Shown piece after piece: positions 9,706-18,972 of a DNA stretch of 64,000 nucleotides. This DNA is from Phycisphaerae bacterium. GTDB lineage: Bacteria > Planctomycetota > Phycisphaerae > UBA1845. The notes under the pieces were generated by a model, which was not told where the DNA came from, did no database searches, and saw only the letters and a program-made list of their open reading frames with translations. Numbering within the stretch: position 1 is the stretch's first letter; each line of letters starts with the position of its first letter. Position numbers and translations under genes: made by a program. The stretch spans positions 1 to 64,000 of the forward strand of contig JAGFJJ010000056.1 in assembly GCA_024102815.1 (NCBI GenBank), written 5' to 3'.

Positions 9706-10487
9706 CTCCTAGTTTGATCCACGTAGCACTGGAAGCAGCAGCGTCTCATGCTGCGAACGGACGCACGCCCGACTCGTCGGCGCGCTTGTTCTCCGATGTT
9801 ACAATAAGCGCATGCAGCGGGTCTAGCTTGGTCCTCCTTGGACCGAACGGCTGTGGCAAGACGAGCGTTGCCCGGGCTTTCTTGGGCTTGGCCCCACTCT
9901 CGTCCGGGCGGCGCACAGCCCAACCAAGAATTCGCTTCGCCTACATGCCTCAAGACTACCGCAACGCGTGCTTTCCGTGGCTATCTGTTCGGGACAATAT
10001 CGCATTGCGCCTTCGGTGTTCCTTCCAGGGCAAGCATGTGAACGCTGGCGCGAACTCGATTATCGATGACGAGATGGCTGCGTTGTGTCGCCGCTTAGAT
10101 ATCCAAGTCGATTTGAACAAGTACCCGTATGAACTATCTGGTGGTGAGCTTCAGTTGCTGTTATTTTTGGCAACGATGGTAATGCCCGGTGATCTCCGCG
10201 TATTTGATGAGCCGTTCTCCGCTCTTGACTTCAGACGACGTGTGGTTGCCTCGAAGATGATGTCGGAGAGATTCGCGAGTAGACCCAGCGAGGCGTGGAT
10301 CGTAATTACTCACGACCTCACCGAAGGCGTGCAGTTGGCCGATGAAGTCGCAGTCTTTAGCACGAATCGTACCATCACAGAGCGGATCAAGGTGGAGATG
10401 CCTTGGCCTCGTGACATCGGCGATTCAAGTGACGCGGCGGCTATCACAGCGGTTCAAGCGGTCAGGAAGGCGGTTGGCATTGCGTAG
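9690..10487 (+). CDS. ABC transporter ATP-binding protein
   Basis: 265-aa ATPase overlapping the end of the binding-protein gene by 16 bp. Walker A is GPNGCGKT and the signature is LSGGELQ. Walker B is LRVFDEPFSALD and the switch histidine is in VITHDLTEGV. The segment after the signature (LQLLLFLATMV) departs from the usual QR..IARAL of importer ATPases. It should power uptake with the permease that follows. Confidence 0.85.
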   Translation: MAPKVAPSLIHVALEAAASHAANGRTPDSSARLFSDVTISACSGSSLVLLGPNGCGKTSVARAFLGLAPLSSGRRTAQPRIRFAYMPQDYRNACFPWLSVRDNIALRLRCSFQGKHVNAGANSIIDDEMAALCRRLDIQVDLNKYPYELSGGELQLLLFLATMVMPGDLRVFDEPFSALDFRRRVVASKMMSERFASRPSEAWIVITHDLTEGVQLADEVAVFSTNRTITERIKVEMPWPRDIGDSSDAAAITAVQAVRKAVGIA

Positions 10488-11226
10488 GGGATTGGCGTGG
10501 CTGATCACTGTGGCCGTCATCGCGGCGACGTGGGAAGTCGTCGTGCGGGCGAAGCTTGTGAGCCCCGCCATGCTTGCAGCACCGAGTGAAATTGCGATGC
10601 GCTGTGACGCATTGCTTCGGCCCACAGCGCACCTCGGGGACGTGGTCTCGACACTTGCATACGCCCTGAGCGCGTTCACTCTCAGCGTGCCGATCGGCAT
10701 CACCGCAGGGATAGCGATCGGCAATCGTGGGCATGCGTCTGAGCCATTGGCCTTTATTCTAGATTTCTTGCGCTCGATACCTGCAACGGCGCTCGTACCG
10801 GTCTTCTTTCTCATGGCTGGTGCGGGAGCCGGTACAAAGCTAGCGGCAGGATGCTTCAGTTCGAGCTTGGTAGTAGCGCTTGCGACCCTTCACGGAATGC
10901 GGTCTATACCGAGTACACGGTGTGAAACTGCGGATCTCTTGGGCATTGAGGGCCTTCGTCGTATTTGGCTGGTCACGTTACCGTCCGCTGCACGAGAGAT
11001 CTTCCTCGGCTGCCGCGCGGGTGTATCGCTGGCACTGATCCTCGTTGTCGTGGCTGAGATGCTAATAGGAGGAAATCAAGGGCTTGGACGCGTCATTTTC
11101 GACATGAGATACACCGACGACAAGCCGCTGATGTACGCTGCGATCCTCACAACCGGCGTGATGGGCTATTGTCTGAACGCGGTTGTTGGGCGGTTCGAAC
11201 GCATTGTCGTTCACTGGAGGCAATAG
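10480..11226 (+). CDS. ABC transporter permease, SsuC/TauC-like
   Basis: Inner-membrane permease of about 248 aa with BPD_transp_1 features. The EAA-type loop reads ETADLLGIEGLRRIWLVTLP, and several hydrophobic helices follow the N-terminal LAWLITVAVIAATWEVVV. The frame is open from 10342. The TTG at 10480 lies 9 bp after AGGAAGG and overlaps the ATPase stop by 8 bp, so it is the preferred start; TTG 10474 is an alternative. Confidence 0.8.
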   Translation: MRRGLAWLITVAVIAATWEVVVRAKLVSPAMLAAPSEIAMRCDALLRPTAHLGDVVSTLAYALSAFTLSVPIGITAGIAIGNRGHASEPLAFILDFLRSIPATALVPVFFLMAGAGAGTKLAAGCFSSSLVVALATLHGMRSIPSTRCETADLLGIEGLRRIWLVTLPSAAREIFLGCRAGVSLALILVVVAEMLIGGNQGLGRVIFDMRYTDDKPLMYAAILTTGVMGYCLNAVVGRFERIVVHWRQ

Positions 11227-11228
11227 GG

Positions 11229-12200
11229 ATGAACGGCGCACCATGGGTAGCAATGTGTATCGGTGCGGGCTGCATTGTCATCGGCGTTGTCGGCTACAAC
11301 TGGCTTTACTGGCGAGCGCGCGGCGACTTGCAGGGGTTTACCTTCAGAGAGACGATTGCTCAGCTGGCTTCGCATTTGCCAGACGATAGCAGCTCCGCTT
11401 GGCCACACATTATTTGTGGTGTGGTTCTGACGCTTGGCATATCGTTGGTCGGTGGTTTTGCACTCGAGGGGTTTTCAGCGCAATTCGATGACAGGGTGCC
11501 AACTGGCACTGGCGCGACTCTTGCCGGCGTGATTTTTGGTGCCGAAATTGGAATGATTTCCTTCTGGACGCTCTGGCAAACAAAACGAATCGAACGAGGC
11601 CAAGGAGTCATGGTGCATGGGTTTCCCGCGCTCGTCACCGCGATGAGTAGGGAAATGAAAACACTGTGGGAAGAATTGGAGCGGTCGGATTGGACTCCGC
11701 AGGCGCACCATCGATTCTTGCTTGTCACGACAAACCCATGGTTTGGGATGCTATCAAACCCAAACGCTGCATGGACGCAGGAATTCAGGGAAGGGCTGGA
11801 ACGCCTGGCACACGCAGTAAGAACTTGTGAAGAAAAGAAGGCGGTTAGGCGTTTCGTCTTCGGAATATTGATGGGGGACGCCGCGCGACTGAAAGAATTT
11901 CACGGCCTTTATCACAGCGATCTCAATGGTGATGCAAGAGAAAAGGCAGTCGAGGAGGCGACTAAAAAGCTGAACGAGTTTGTTGCGATTCTGAAACAGT
12001 ACGGTGCGAATGATAACCAGATTCGTGCCAAGGCGTCTGTGCCGGCGATTCAGTTTGCCATAATTGGCAATGTCGTCTTTGAGTTTATTCTTGATACCGT
12101 TGGAGGTGCGACCGAGGTACATCGGGCGCGAATGCTGCGTGAGCGAGTTCTGTGTGAGCGATTTGTGCAGACTTATAGCGTTCTCGAATCCCTCCCGTAG
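11229..12200 (+). CDS. Membrane protein of unknown function, fourth gene of the ABC operon
   Basis: 323 aa. The ATG at 11229 follows GGAGG and starts 2 bp after the permease stop. About three hydrophobic segments occupy the first 120 residues (VAMCIGAGCIVIGVVGYNW, IICGVVLTLGISLVGGFAL, ATLAGVIFGAEIGMISFW). A soluble region follows, containing HRFLLVTTNPWFGMLS and a charged helical stretch. I do not recognise a domain. Position suggests a sensor or accessory subunit of the importer. Confidence 0.65.
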   Translation: MNGAPWVAMCIGAGCIVIGVVGYNWLYWRARGDLQGFTFRETIAQLASHLPDDSSSAWPHIICGVVLTLGISLVGGFALEGFSAQFDDRVPTGTGATLAGVIFGAEIGMISFWTLWQTKRIERGQGVMVHGFPALVTAMSREMKTLWEELERSDWTPQAHHRFLLVTTNPWFGMLSNPNAAWTQEFREGLERLAHAVRTCEEKKAVRRFVFGILMGDAARLKEFHGLYHSDLNGDAREKAVEEATKKLNEFVAILKQYGANDNQIRAKASVPAIQFAIIGNVVFEFILDTVGGATEVHRARMLRERVLCERFVQTYSVLESLP

Positions 12201-12464
12201 ACTTGATTGCAGGCTGCTCGACCAGCAGATACACGGCTCGTCTTGGTGTGAGTAGTGCCACAGCGCAGACCGCGGTCATTGGGTGCAGCGTTGGCACCGC
12301 GTGCGTTTCGTTATCGCACATCGCAGGAAAACACTTCGAATCTGTCGGCGGTAAGTAGTGAAGGAGGACGCTGTTAACGCGCGGCGTCGCCGAGATCACT
12401 ACCGCCGGACAACTCACCGGCCGCAATGCGGAGGTCGTTGTGGGCGAACGCTCGAGGAGCGCCC
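12201..12464. other. Boundary region before the recombinase cassette
   Basis: About 260 bp with no supported gene. It separates the ABC operon from the phage-like block and is a reasonable place to look for the left attachment site. I found no obvious direct repeat or tRNA. Confidence 0.4.
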
Positions 12465-12731
12465 ATGCAACGCAACGACCCCGCAAACATGTCCATCGAT
12501 GACCGCATCGACGAGGTAGCCACCATCCTGGCCGCCGGGTTCCTGCGGTTGAAGCGCCGGACCGGTTGTCTCCCGCCCGACATCTCCGAACCGCCGGGCT
12601 CCGCGACATTCGAGAGCGCCGGAAGTTCGAAAATCCCGGCGGATTGGCCTTGCCATCTTTCGGAAACCTCGCCCTCCTGTGCCTCCGCGTTAACGGTCAG
12701 AGACCGTGGACTTGGAGGTCAGCATGGTTGA
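12465..12731 (+). CDS. Small protein of the DUF2924/recombinase cassette
   Basis: 88 aa. The ATG at 12465 lies 7 bp after GAGGAG. The product has a short conserved-looking core, IDDRIDEVATILAAGFLRLKRR, then a low-complexity tail. Similar small proteins sit upstream of DUF2924 genes and recombinases in planctomycetes (from memory). It overlaps the next gene by 8 bp, so the cassette is translationally coupled. Confidence 0.6.
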   Translation: MQRNDPANMSIDDRIDEVATILAAGFLRLKRRTGCLPPDISEPPGSATFESAGSSKIPADWPCHLSETSPSCASALTVRDRGLGGQHG

Positions 12732-13224
12732 GAAACTGAACGTCGCCCGCGAGGTGGCCGCTCTGAGGCGGATGACCGTCAAGGGACTGCGCGGCCGGTA
12801 CGCCGAGGTTTTCGGCGAGGCGACGCGGTCGGGCAACAAGGACTGGCTGTGGAAGCGGATCGCCTGGCGGATGCAGGCGAACGCCGAAGGCGGCCTGTCG
12901 GAACGCGCCCGTCGCCGCGCGGAGGAATTGGCCGACAACACGGACCTCCGCGTCCGCCGGCCTCCGGACAAGCCAGCACCGTCGCCGGGCTCGACTACGA
13001 CCAAGGCGAAGGTCGAATTCGGCGACCGGGCCGGCGCGTTGATGCCCGGCACGATTCTGACCCGACCGTACAAGGGGCGAATGATCACCGTCGTGGTGCT
13101 CGATGATGGCTTCGAGTGCGACGGCGACGTTTACCGCAGCCTCTCGGCCGTGGCGAAAGCCGTGACCGGCTCGCACTGGAACGGCAACTACTTCTTCGGC
13201 GTGAAAGGACGGCGGGGCGGATGA
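12724..13224 (+). CDS. DUF2924 family protein
   Basis: 166 aa. The ATG at 12724 follows GGAGGTC. The N-terminal VAALRRMTVKGLRGRYAEVFGEATRSGNKDWLWKRIAWRMQ stretch and the C-terminal YKGRMITVVVLDDGFECDG stretch match the DUF2924 pattern. Members are found in phages and mobile elements next to serine recombinases; biochemical function is unknown. Its stop overlaps the recombinase start (ATGA). Confidence 0.85.
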   Translation: MVEKLNVAREVAALRRMTVKGLRGRYAEVFGEATRSGNKDWLWKRIAWRMQANAEGGLSERARRRAEELADNTDLRVRRPPDKPAPSPGSTTTKAKVEFGDRAGALMPGTILTRPYKGRMITVVVLDDGFECDGDVYRSLSAVAKAVTGSHWNGNYFFGVKGRRGG

Positions 13225-14801
13225 AGCGGAAGACCGAGGAGAAACGTTCCCCGGCGGTGCGCTGCGCGATCTACACGCGCAAGAGCACCGAGGAGGGCCT
13301 GGAGCAGGAATTCAACTCGCTCGACGCCCAGCGCGAGAGCGCCGAGGCGTACGTCGCCAGCCAGAAGCACGAGGGGTGGATCTTTCTGCCCGATCGGTAC
13401 GACGACGGCGGGTTCACCGGCGGCAACATGGACCGCCCGGCGCTTCAGCGCCTGCTTCGTGACATCGAGGACGGCAAGGTCGACTGCATCGTCGTCTACA
13501 AGGTGGACCGTCTCAGTCGCAGCCTGATCGACTTCTCCAAGATCATGGACGTCCTGGAGCGGCACAGCGTGTCGTTCGTCTCCGTCACGCAGCAGTTCAA
13601 CACCGGCACCTCGATGGGCCGGTTGATGCTGAATGTACTGCTCTCCTTCGCGCAGTTCGAGCGGGAGATCATCTCCGAGCGGACGCGCGACAAAATTGCA
13701 GCCGCCCGTCGCAAGGGTAAGTGGGTCGGCGGCCGGCCGATCCTCGGCTTCGATCTGGCGTCGAACGGCAGCGGTGGGCGGGTGGTCGTCAACGAGGACG
13801 AGGCGACGCAGGTACGGCAGATCTTCGAGACTTATCTACGTCAGCGGTCACTGATCTCGACGCTGCGCGATGTGGATCGGCGCGGGATTCGGGCCAAGGA
13901 GTGGACGACGAGAAGGGGCGAGACGTGCGGTGGCAAACGGTTCACCAAGGAGTCGCTTTACCGGCTGCTGACCAACATCGCCTACATCGGGAAGGTGCGC
14001 TACCACGATCAGGTCTACGAAGGCGAGCATCCCGCCATCGTGAGCGAGACGCTTTGGCACCGCGTGCAGGACGTCCTGCGCCACAACGGCCGCAACGGCG
14101 GGACTGGGTCGTATTCCACCCGCAACAAATATGGAGCACTTCTCAAGGGCCTTCTCCGGTGCGGGCCGTGCGGTTGCGGCATGATGCACACGTACACCAG
14201 CAAGGCCAACCGGCGCTATCGCTACTACGTCTGCGTCAACGCCCAGAAGCGCGGCCGGGAAAACTGCCCGACCAAGTCGGTGCCCGCGGCCGAGATCGAA
14301 CGGTTCGTCGTCGACCGGATCAAGGCGATCGGCAAGGACGACGAGGTTCTGGCCCGGACGCTGGAACAGGCCCGGAAGCAGAACCAGGACGGCCTGGAGG
14401 AGCTCCAGGCCGAACGTCGGCGGCTTGAACGTGAGTTGGCCAAGCACGGTGCGGAGGTCCGCAAGTTGATCGACCACGTCGGCGCACCCGGGGAGTCGCC
14501 CGCGGCGGCGCGGCTTGCGGACATGCAGGGGCGCATCCGCGCGACCGAGCAACGGGCGACGGAGGTCCGCGAACAGATCGTCGCCGTCAACTCGCGGGTC
14601 GTGGATGAGAACGAACTTGCCCGGGCGCTGTCGATGTTCGACCCCGTTTGGGACTCGCTTTCGCCGAGCGAGCAGGCCCGCGTACTCCACCTGTTGGCGG
14701 AGCGCATCACCTACGACGGCGGAGAAGGCACGTTGGCGATCACGTTTCGGCCGACGGGCATCAAGGCGCTAACCGAAGAATGGGAGGCGGTGGCATGTTG
14801 A
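13221..14801 (+). CDS. Large serine recombinase
   Basis: 526-aa site-specific recombinase. The start is ATG at 13221, 4 bp inside the DUF2924 gene. The resolvase catalytic domain occupies about residues 10-165, with the nucleophile region AIYTRKSTEEG and the motif VYKVDRLSRSLIDF. The recombinase domain follows, then a zinc-ribbon (LRCGPCGCGM ... RGRENC) and a coiled coil at about 385-480. Proteins of this type integrate and excise prophages and elements. It is the likely integrase of the 12.4-30.4 kb block. Confidence 0.95.
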   Translation: MKRKTEEKRSPAVRCAIYTRKSTEEGLEQEFNSLDAQRESAEAYVASQKHEGWIFLPDRYDDGGFTGGNMDRPALQRLLRDIEDGKVDCIVVYKVDRLSRSLIDFSKIMDVLERHSVSFVSVTQQFNTGTSMGRLMLNVLLSFAQFEREIISERTRDKIAAARRKGKWVGGRPILGFDLASNGSGGRVVVNEDEATQVRQIFETYLRQRSLISTLRDVDRRGIRAKEWTTRRGETCGGKRFTKESLYRLLTNIAYIGKVRYHDQVYEGEHPAIVSETLWHRVQDVLRHNGRNGGTGSYSTRNKYGALLKGLLRCGPCGCGMMHTYTSKANRRYRYYVCVNAQKRGRENCPTKSVPAAEIERFVVDRIKAIGKDDEVLARTLEQARKQNQDGLEELQAERRRLERELAKHGAEVRKLIDHVGAPGESPAAARLADMQGRIRATEQRATEVREQIVAVNSRVVDENELARALSMFDPVWDSLSPSEQARVLHLLAERITYDGGEGTLAITFRPTGIKALTEEWEAVAC

Positions 14802-15211
14802 CCGTCGAGTGCAAGGTCCACTTCGCCGTGGGCCGCAGATCGCGGAAACAAATCAGAGCGGGCGACCCTGCCCCCGCCACCGAGGCGTCGGTAGAGCCAG
14901 GCCGCGTCCCGCGCGTCGCCCGTCTGATGGCCCTGGCGATCCGACTGGAACGCCTTCTAAAAGACGGCGTCGCCCGCGATTACGCCGATCTGGCTCGTCT
15001 AGGTGGAGTCACCCGCGCCCGGCTGACCCAGATCATGAACCTCACCCTCCTGGCCCCGGATATTCAGGAAGCGGTCCTTTTCCTCCCTCGCACGCTCCGT
15101 GGTCGCGACCCGATCTCTGAGCCCCACCTGCGCGCCCTGACCGCCGTCCCCGACTGGCGGCGGCAACAGCGAATGTGGAAACACATGGCGACGCCCACGG
15201 CCGGGTCTTGA
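14795..15211 (+). CDS. HTH DNA-binding protein of the recombinase cassette
   Basis: 138 aa. The ATG at 14795 overlaps the recombinase stop by 7 bp, with GGGAGG upstream. A helix-turn-helix is visible in DYADLARLGGVTRARLTQIMN, followed by LTLLAPDIQEAVLFLP. It resembles small regulators or directionality factors found with these recombinases; the role is inferred from context. Confidence 0.8.
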   Translation: MLTVECKVHFAVGRRSRKQIRAGDPAPATEASVEPGRVPRVARLMALAIRLERLLKDGVARDYADLARLGGVTRARLTQIMNLTLLAPDIQEAVLFLPRTLRGRDPISEPHLRALTAVPDWRRQQRMWKHMATPTAGS

Positions 15212-15285
15212 AAATCCTGTGCCTGAACCTAACATAAACCAAAATGTCGCTCAACCGCTGGCCCACGAAGGGAGGCTATGAGGAT

Positions 15286-16056
15286 ATGCCGGAAACCAAG
15301 CAAGTGAAATGGGCCGCAGATTTCGCGGCGCAACTGAGGGATTTGCCTGGGGATTGGGACGATCGGCGCGGGAAGGAGTTCGACTTGCTCCCGTCCGACG
15401 ACAGGGCAAGGATCTGCCGAAGACGAAACGACTGCCTGATCAGCGTCGGCAGCTTGCTACTGTGGGCGATCCTGGACCACGGATGGCTCAGCGAAATCCG
15501 ATTCGCACCATTGCGGAAACATGCAGAGACGGCCCGCGAATTCGAGAGAAAGAGGCCATATGAGATCGCTGCGCTCATCTTTCTGGAGTCCTTCACGCGC
15601 TGGTGCGCCGACAACACCGACCGGCTTCCACCGGAGGTGCCGGCGCTCAGGCCGCTCAAGTGCCAGAATCTGAACTTCTTTCCCGAAAACGTAGTCGCGA
15701 AGGACTTTGAACTGCTCTGCAACGCGATTGCAGTTTTCATCGAATCCACCGTGGAACCGCAGCCGGAGCAAGAAGCGCAGCCCGGCAAGCAACCGCCTGA
15801 CTTCAATTGGGCCAAGCAGAGCGAGTTGGTACGCGCTGCAGATAAAGTTCTCGGGGAAGGAACGCTCAATAAGGGGGTTCTTTCGCGGGCGTGCACCGAT
15901 CGTCACATCGAAACCAACGGAGAGGCGGGTCGCGCTGCACGGGTTCAGGTGGAGAGCTTCATTCGTTGGGTGGGCCGCCAACACGAGCTGGACAATGAGG
16001 AATTGGCCCAGATCAGGAACGCCGTGATCGGTGAGATCATTTCGCGACGGTCGTAG
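15286..16056 (+). CDS. Hypothetical protein of the phage-like block
   Basis: 256 aa. The ATG at 15286 lies 11 bp after GGGAGG; an in-frame ATG at 15244 is possible. No domain is recognised. The N-terminal half is rich in Trp, Arg and acidic residues. The C-terminal part, from about DFNWAKQSELVRAADKVLG, looks like a helical, possibly DNA-binding segment. It sits between the integrase cassette and the replication genes. Confidence 0.55.
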   Translation: MPETKQVKWAADFAAQLRDLPGDWDDRRGKEFDLLPSDDRARICRRRNDCLISVGSLLLWAILDHGWLSEIRFAPLRKHAETAREFERKRPYEIAALIFLESFTRWCADNTDRLPPEVPALRPLKCQNLNFFPENVVAKDFELLCNAIAVFIESTVEPQPEQEAQPGKQPPDFNWAKQSELVRAADKVLGEGTLNKGVLSRACTDRHIETNGEAGRAARVQVESFIRWVGRQHELDNEELAQIRNAVIGEIISRRS

Positions 16057-16260
16057 CGCAACTTGGACTATCAGGTTGCGCTCATCGTGCTTTCCCCCTC
16101 GGATTTCCGCCAGGCAGCCCTGCAGCCGTTGATCGGCCGCTGCGGCCAGAACTTTTTTGGTTGCGCTTTGGTTGCGCCCCGAAAACCACCTCGATATTCG
16201 GCTCCATGATGGCGGTCGCCGACGCGTCCGCAATGTTCCCGTTTCATGGAGTCAATTGGT

Positions 16261-16587
16261 ATGACCAAGAAACAGTTGTCCGGGCCCAATCGGTGGCTGG
16301 TCGAACAGGGGCAGCTCATCAACTACGGGAGGCTCACGTTTCACGTGCGAGGCGGCCAGCCCGATCTGCACCGCCCGTGCTCGAAGCTGATCACACTCAA
16401 GCTGTCAGGCGGTGCCAACGGACCCCGGCCGGAGGCCGCCCATGAGGACTTCGAACTGCGCCACGAGCAGGTCGCACTGATCGAGCAGTTGAAGGTCCTG
16501 CCCGACGGAACCCGCGTGCGGGTCAAGTTTGCGCACGGACTGCCCGGTTCGTCGTTCGACATCCTCGAGGAACAACAGGCAGCGTAG
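16261..16587 (+). CDS. Small hypothetical protein of the phage-like block
   Basis: 108 aa. Starts are ATG 16261 (weak GGAG upstream) or ATG 16246. Mixed alpha/beta composition, with no domain recognised. It lies just before the sigma-like gene in the same direction, with a 150-bp gap after it. Confidence 0.5.
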   Translation: MTKKQLSGPNRWLVEQGQLINYGRLTFHVRGGQPDLHRPCSKLITLKLSGGANGPRPEAAHEDFELRHEQVALIEQLKVLPDGTRVRVKFAHGLPGSSFDILEEQQAA

Positions 16588-16741
16588 AGGCTTAACTCAG
16601 ACATCAGGCAACCAACCGGCCACATCGTGGAGGCGTTGCGGACGTCGCGTGAACCGCGATTTCGCAACGCCTTTTCGTTTGCCTGCAGCCCGCGGCCCTC
16701 CCGCTGACGCCCGCGCGAACTCCCCGGCCAGGGAGATCGCA

Positions 16742-17398
16742 TTGTATCCCACTGAAACTGTCGATTACATCTTGAAGCGAACCAAATACAAAGCGCTGGA
16801 AGTCGTCCGAAGGATCCCGGCACTCGATGTCGAGGACTTTCAGCATGACCTGATCGAGGACGTCCTCCGCCGCCTCCCCAAGTACAACGCAGACCGCGCC
16901 GGGGTACGGACATTTATCTGCCGCATTATCGACAACAAGGTCGCGGACCTGTTGAAGGCCCGCGATGCGAAGCGGCGCGGCAATGGCCATGTTCATGAGT
17001 CGCTCGACGACTGGGTCCATGACGAAACCGGCGCATGGTCCCGCCGCAAAACGACGATCGATGCATCCCGCCTTCGGGCCCATCGCGGCGCGGCGCCCCG
17101 GTCGAACCTGGACCGCCGCGACCTCGAAATGGACGTCGCCGCCACCGTGGCGGTCCTCCCCGCCGAGACGCACGGTCTCTGCGCGATGCTGTCCGCACGC
17201 TCGCCGACGGACGTCTCGCGGATGACGCGGCCATCCCGAACGACGATCTACAGGGAGATCGCCGCGCTGAGGCCTGTCTTCGCCGAGGCCAATCTCCACC
17301 TCTATGTGCCGGGCATTCACCGCCGCGCGGACACTCCTGCGCCGGCAGCGGTACATAGTGTAGGAAAGACGGCGTCTCGAAAGGACCAAGCATGTTGA
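16742..17398 (+). CDS. Sigma-70-like factor of the phage-like block
   Basis: 218 aa. The start is TTG at 16742, 6 bp after GGGAG; the frame is open further upstream but has no better site. Residues ~20-75 look like sigma region 2 (FQHDLIEDVLRRLPKYN ... VRTFICRIIDNKVADLLKAR). The C-terminal part has a helix-turn-helix, SPTDVSRMTRPSRTTIYREI. It could direct RNA polymerase to the element's own promoters, which is inference. The 3' end overlaps the next gene by 7 bp. Confidence 0.65.
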   Translation: MYPTETVDYILKRTKYKALEVVRRIPALDVEDFQHDLIEDVLRRLPKYNADRAGVRTFICRIIDNKVADLLKARDAKRRGNGHVHESLDDWVHDETGAWSRRKTTIDASRLRAHRGAAPRSNLDRRDLEMDVAATVAVLPAETHGLCAMLSARSPTDVSRMTRPSRTTIYREIAALRPVFAEANLHLYVPGIHRRADTPAPAAVHSVGKTASRKDQAC

Positions 17399-18219
17399 AG
17401 AGCATCCTTCCCGTCGGGCGTAAGAACGGATCGAACACTGCGGTGTTGAAAGCCCTGTCGTACCTCGTCCAGGAATCCGAGGCGGAGTACCGGGCGCAGG
17501 CCGAGTCGCACCTGACCGGCGAGGATCTAAGCGCGTTTCGCAGGAATCCCTGCCTCTACGACAAACGGAAATTCCGCCTCGCTGCAAATCAGGAGTCGCC
17601 GCCCTCCGTTGTCGACCGTGCGGCGCACGTCCTGATCCTGCAACGCCGCGACCGCTTCGAGGAGGCGTTTGCGATCAGCGGAGCGCTTGACGACCCCTTG
17701 GACGACGTCACAGGGCAGGCGGGCGTACCGCCGCGAACCGTACTCGACGCTGATGAGGCGGCGCTGATCGACGAGCTCGCTGCATCCGTATGGTCGCACC
17801 GCCTGGCCATCGAGCTGCTGTCCAGGGGCATGGTCAACGGCGTCATCCGCACGACTCACAAGGCGATGGCTGCGCAGGCCTGGCTGGACTGGATGCACCC
17901 CATCCGCGGACTGGTGGAGCTCAAGCTCTGCGACCATCTCGAGTGGTTCCCCGACGAAGCCCGCGCCTTTGGGTATCTGCATGAGCTGGCCTTCGCGCGG
18001 GTCCTCATCCTGGCGGCTTGCGGGATCGCCGTGCCCGGTTCGTTCATCGCCGTCGAGAAACGGCAGCCACATCGTACCGGCGTGTTCACCGTCAGCGAGA
18101 AGGTGCTGGGCGAGGCGCAGCGCGAGAACGAGGAGGCGCTGGAACGGCTCGCGCAATGTCGGGCCACGGACTGCTGGCCGACGGGATATGAGGAGCAGCG
18201 GACCATCGACCGCCTGTAG
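17392..18219 (+). CDS. RecE-like PD-(D/E)XK exonuclease-like protein
   Basis: 275 aa, start ATG at 17392. The layout matches phage RecE-like/DUF3799 nucleases: an N-terminal entry region, then AWLDW, VELKLCD (D...ExK pattern), a YLHELAFARVLIL helix and an FIAVEKRQPHRTGVF strand. The aspartate and ExK residues can be placed, but surrounding residues are divergent, so activity is not certain. Position next to a Sak4-like ATPase, DUF669 and RusA supports a recombination role. Confidence 0.5.
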   Translation: MLKSILPVGRKNGSNTAVLKALSYLVQESEAEYRAQAESHLTGEDLSAFRRNPCLYDKRKFRLAANQESPPSVVDRAAHVLILQRRDRFEEAFAISGALDDPLDDVTGQAGVPPRTVLDADEAALIDELAASVWSHRLAIELLSRGMVNGVIRTTHKAMAAQAWLDWMHPIRGLVELKLCDHLEWFPDEARAFGYLHELAFARVLILAACGIAVPGSFIAVEKRQPHRTGVFTVSEKVLGEAQRENEEALERLAQCRATDCWPTGYEEQRTIDRL

Positions 18220-18252
18220 TCGCCAGGAACCCTTTTGAAGGAGAACGGCAAT

Positions 18253-18969
18253 ATGCCACTACCATCGGTCGTATTGACTGGCGCTAGCCTGCGGGCGCCC
18301 AAGGGCATCGTCTACGGCCCACCGGGCGTGGGAAAGACGACCTTCGGCGCCGACACGCACAAGCCGATCATCGTGGACTGTGAGAACGGATGTGCGCACG
18401 TGCGATGCGATCGCACCCCCTACCTGACCGAATGGCCTTCCATCCAGCAGTGGATCGAGGCGCTGGCCGCCGGGGACCACGACTACGGAACCGTCGTCGT
18501 CGACTCGGTGGACTGGCTGCTGCGCCGCGTGGAGGAGCACGTCGCCGGCGTCGACGGCAGCCCGGCGGGCATGAAGCAGACGCTCAACCGCTCCCATGGG
18601 GGCTACGGCAACGGCAAGCAGGTGCTCCGCAATTACGTCTACCAGCACCTGCTGCCTACGCTGGATCGCATGGTCAACGCCGGTATCGCCGTGGTGCTCC
18701 TGGCCCACGCCACGCGCCGGGACATCACCACGATCGACGGTCTTACCTTCGAGAAATCCGCCCCGGAAATCCACCCCGACCTGGCCAACACCATGATCGA
18801 ATGGTCCGACTTCGTCGGCGTCGCACGCCTGGTCGGCCAGGATCGGGAATTGGTGCTGTCGGAGACCAACCAGCTGCTGGCCAAGAACCGTTACGGCATC
18901 GAAACCCCCCTGCCGCTCTCGTGGCAGGCGTTCCTCAGCGCGATCTCATCCCAACAGCAGGAGAACTGA
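18253..18969 (+). CDS. Phage ATP-binding protein, Sak4-like (AAA_24)
   Basis: 238 aa. The ATG at 18253 follows AAGGAG. Walker A is GPPGVGKTTF and the Walker B-like strand is YGTVVVDSVDWL. A RecA-like motif, VVLLAHATRR, follows. Proteins of this type act as single-strand annealing-associated ATPases in phage recombination. It ends 3 bp before the DUF669 gene. Confidence 0.8.
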   Translation: MPLPSVVLTGASLRAPKGIVYGPPGVGKTTFGADTHKPIIVDCENGCAHVRCDRTPYLTEWPSIQQWIEALAAGDHDYGTVVVDSVDWLLRRVEEHVAGVDGSPAGMKQTLNRSHGGYGNGKQVLRNYVYQHLLPTLDRMVNAGIAVVLLAHATRRDITTIDGLTFEKSAPEIHPDLANTMIEWSDFVGVARLVGQDRELVLSETNQLLAKNRYGIETPLPLSWQAFLSAISSQQQEN

Positions 18970-18972
18970 CCC

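Noticed and set aside
12600..12660. tRNA-like T-arm sequence (GTTCGAAAATCCCGG)
   Set aside because: No acceptor, D-arm or anticodon arm can be folded around it, and it lies within the 12465 gene.
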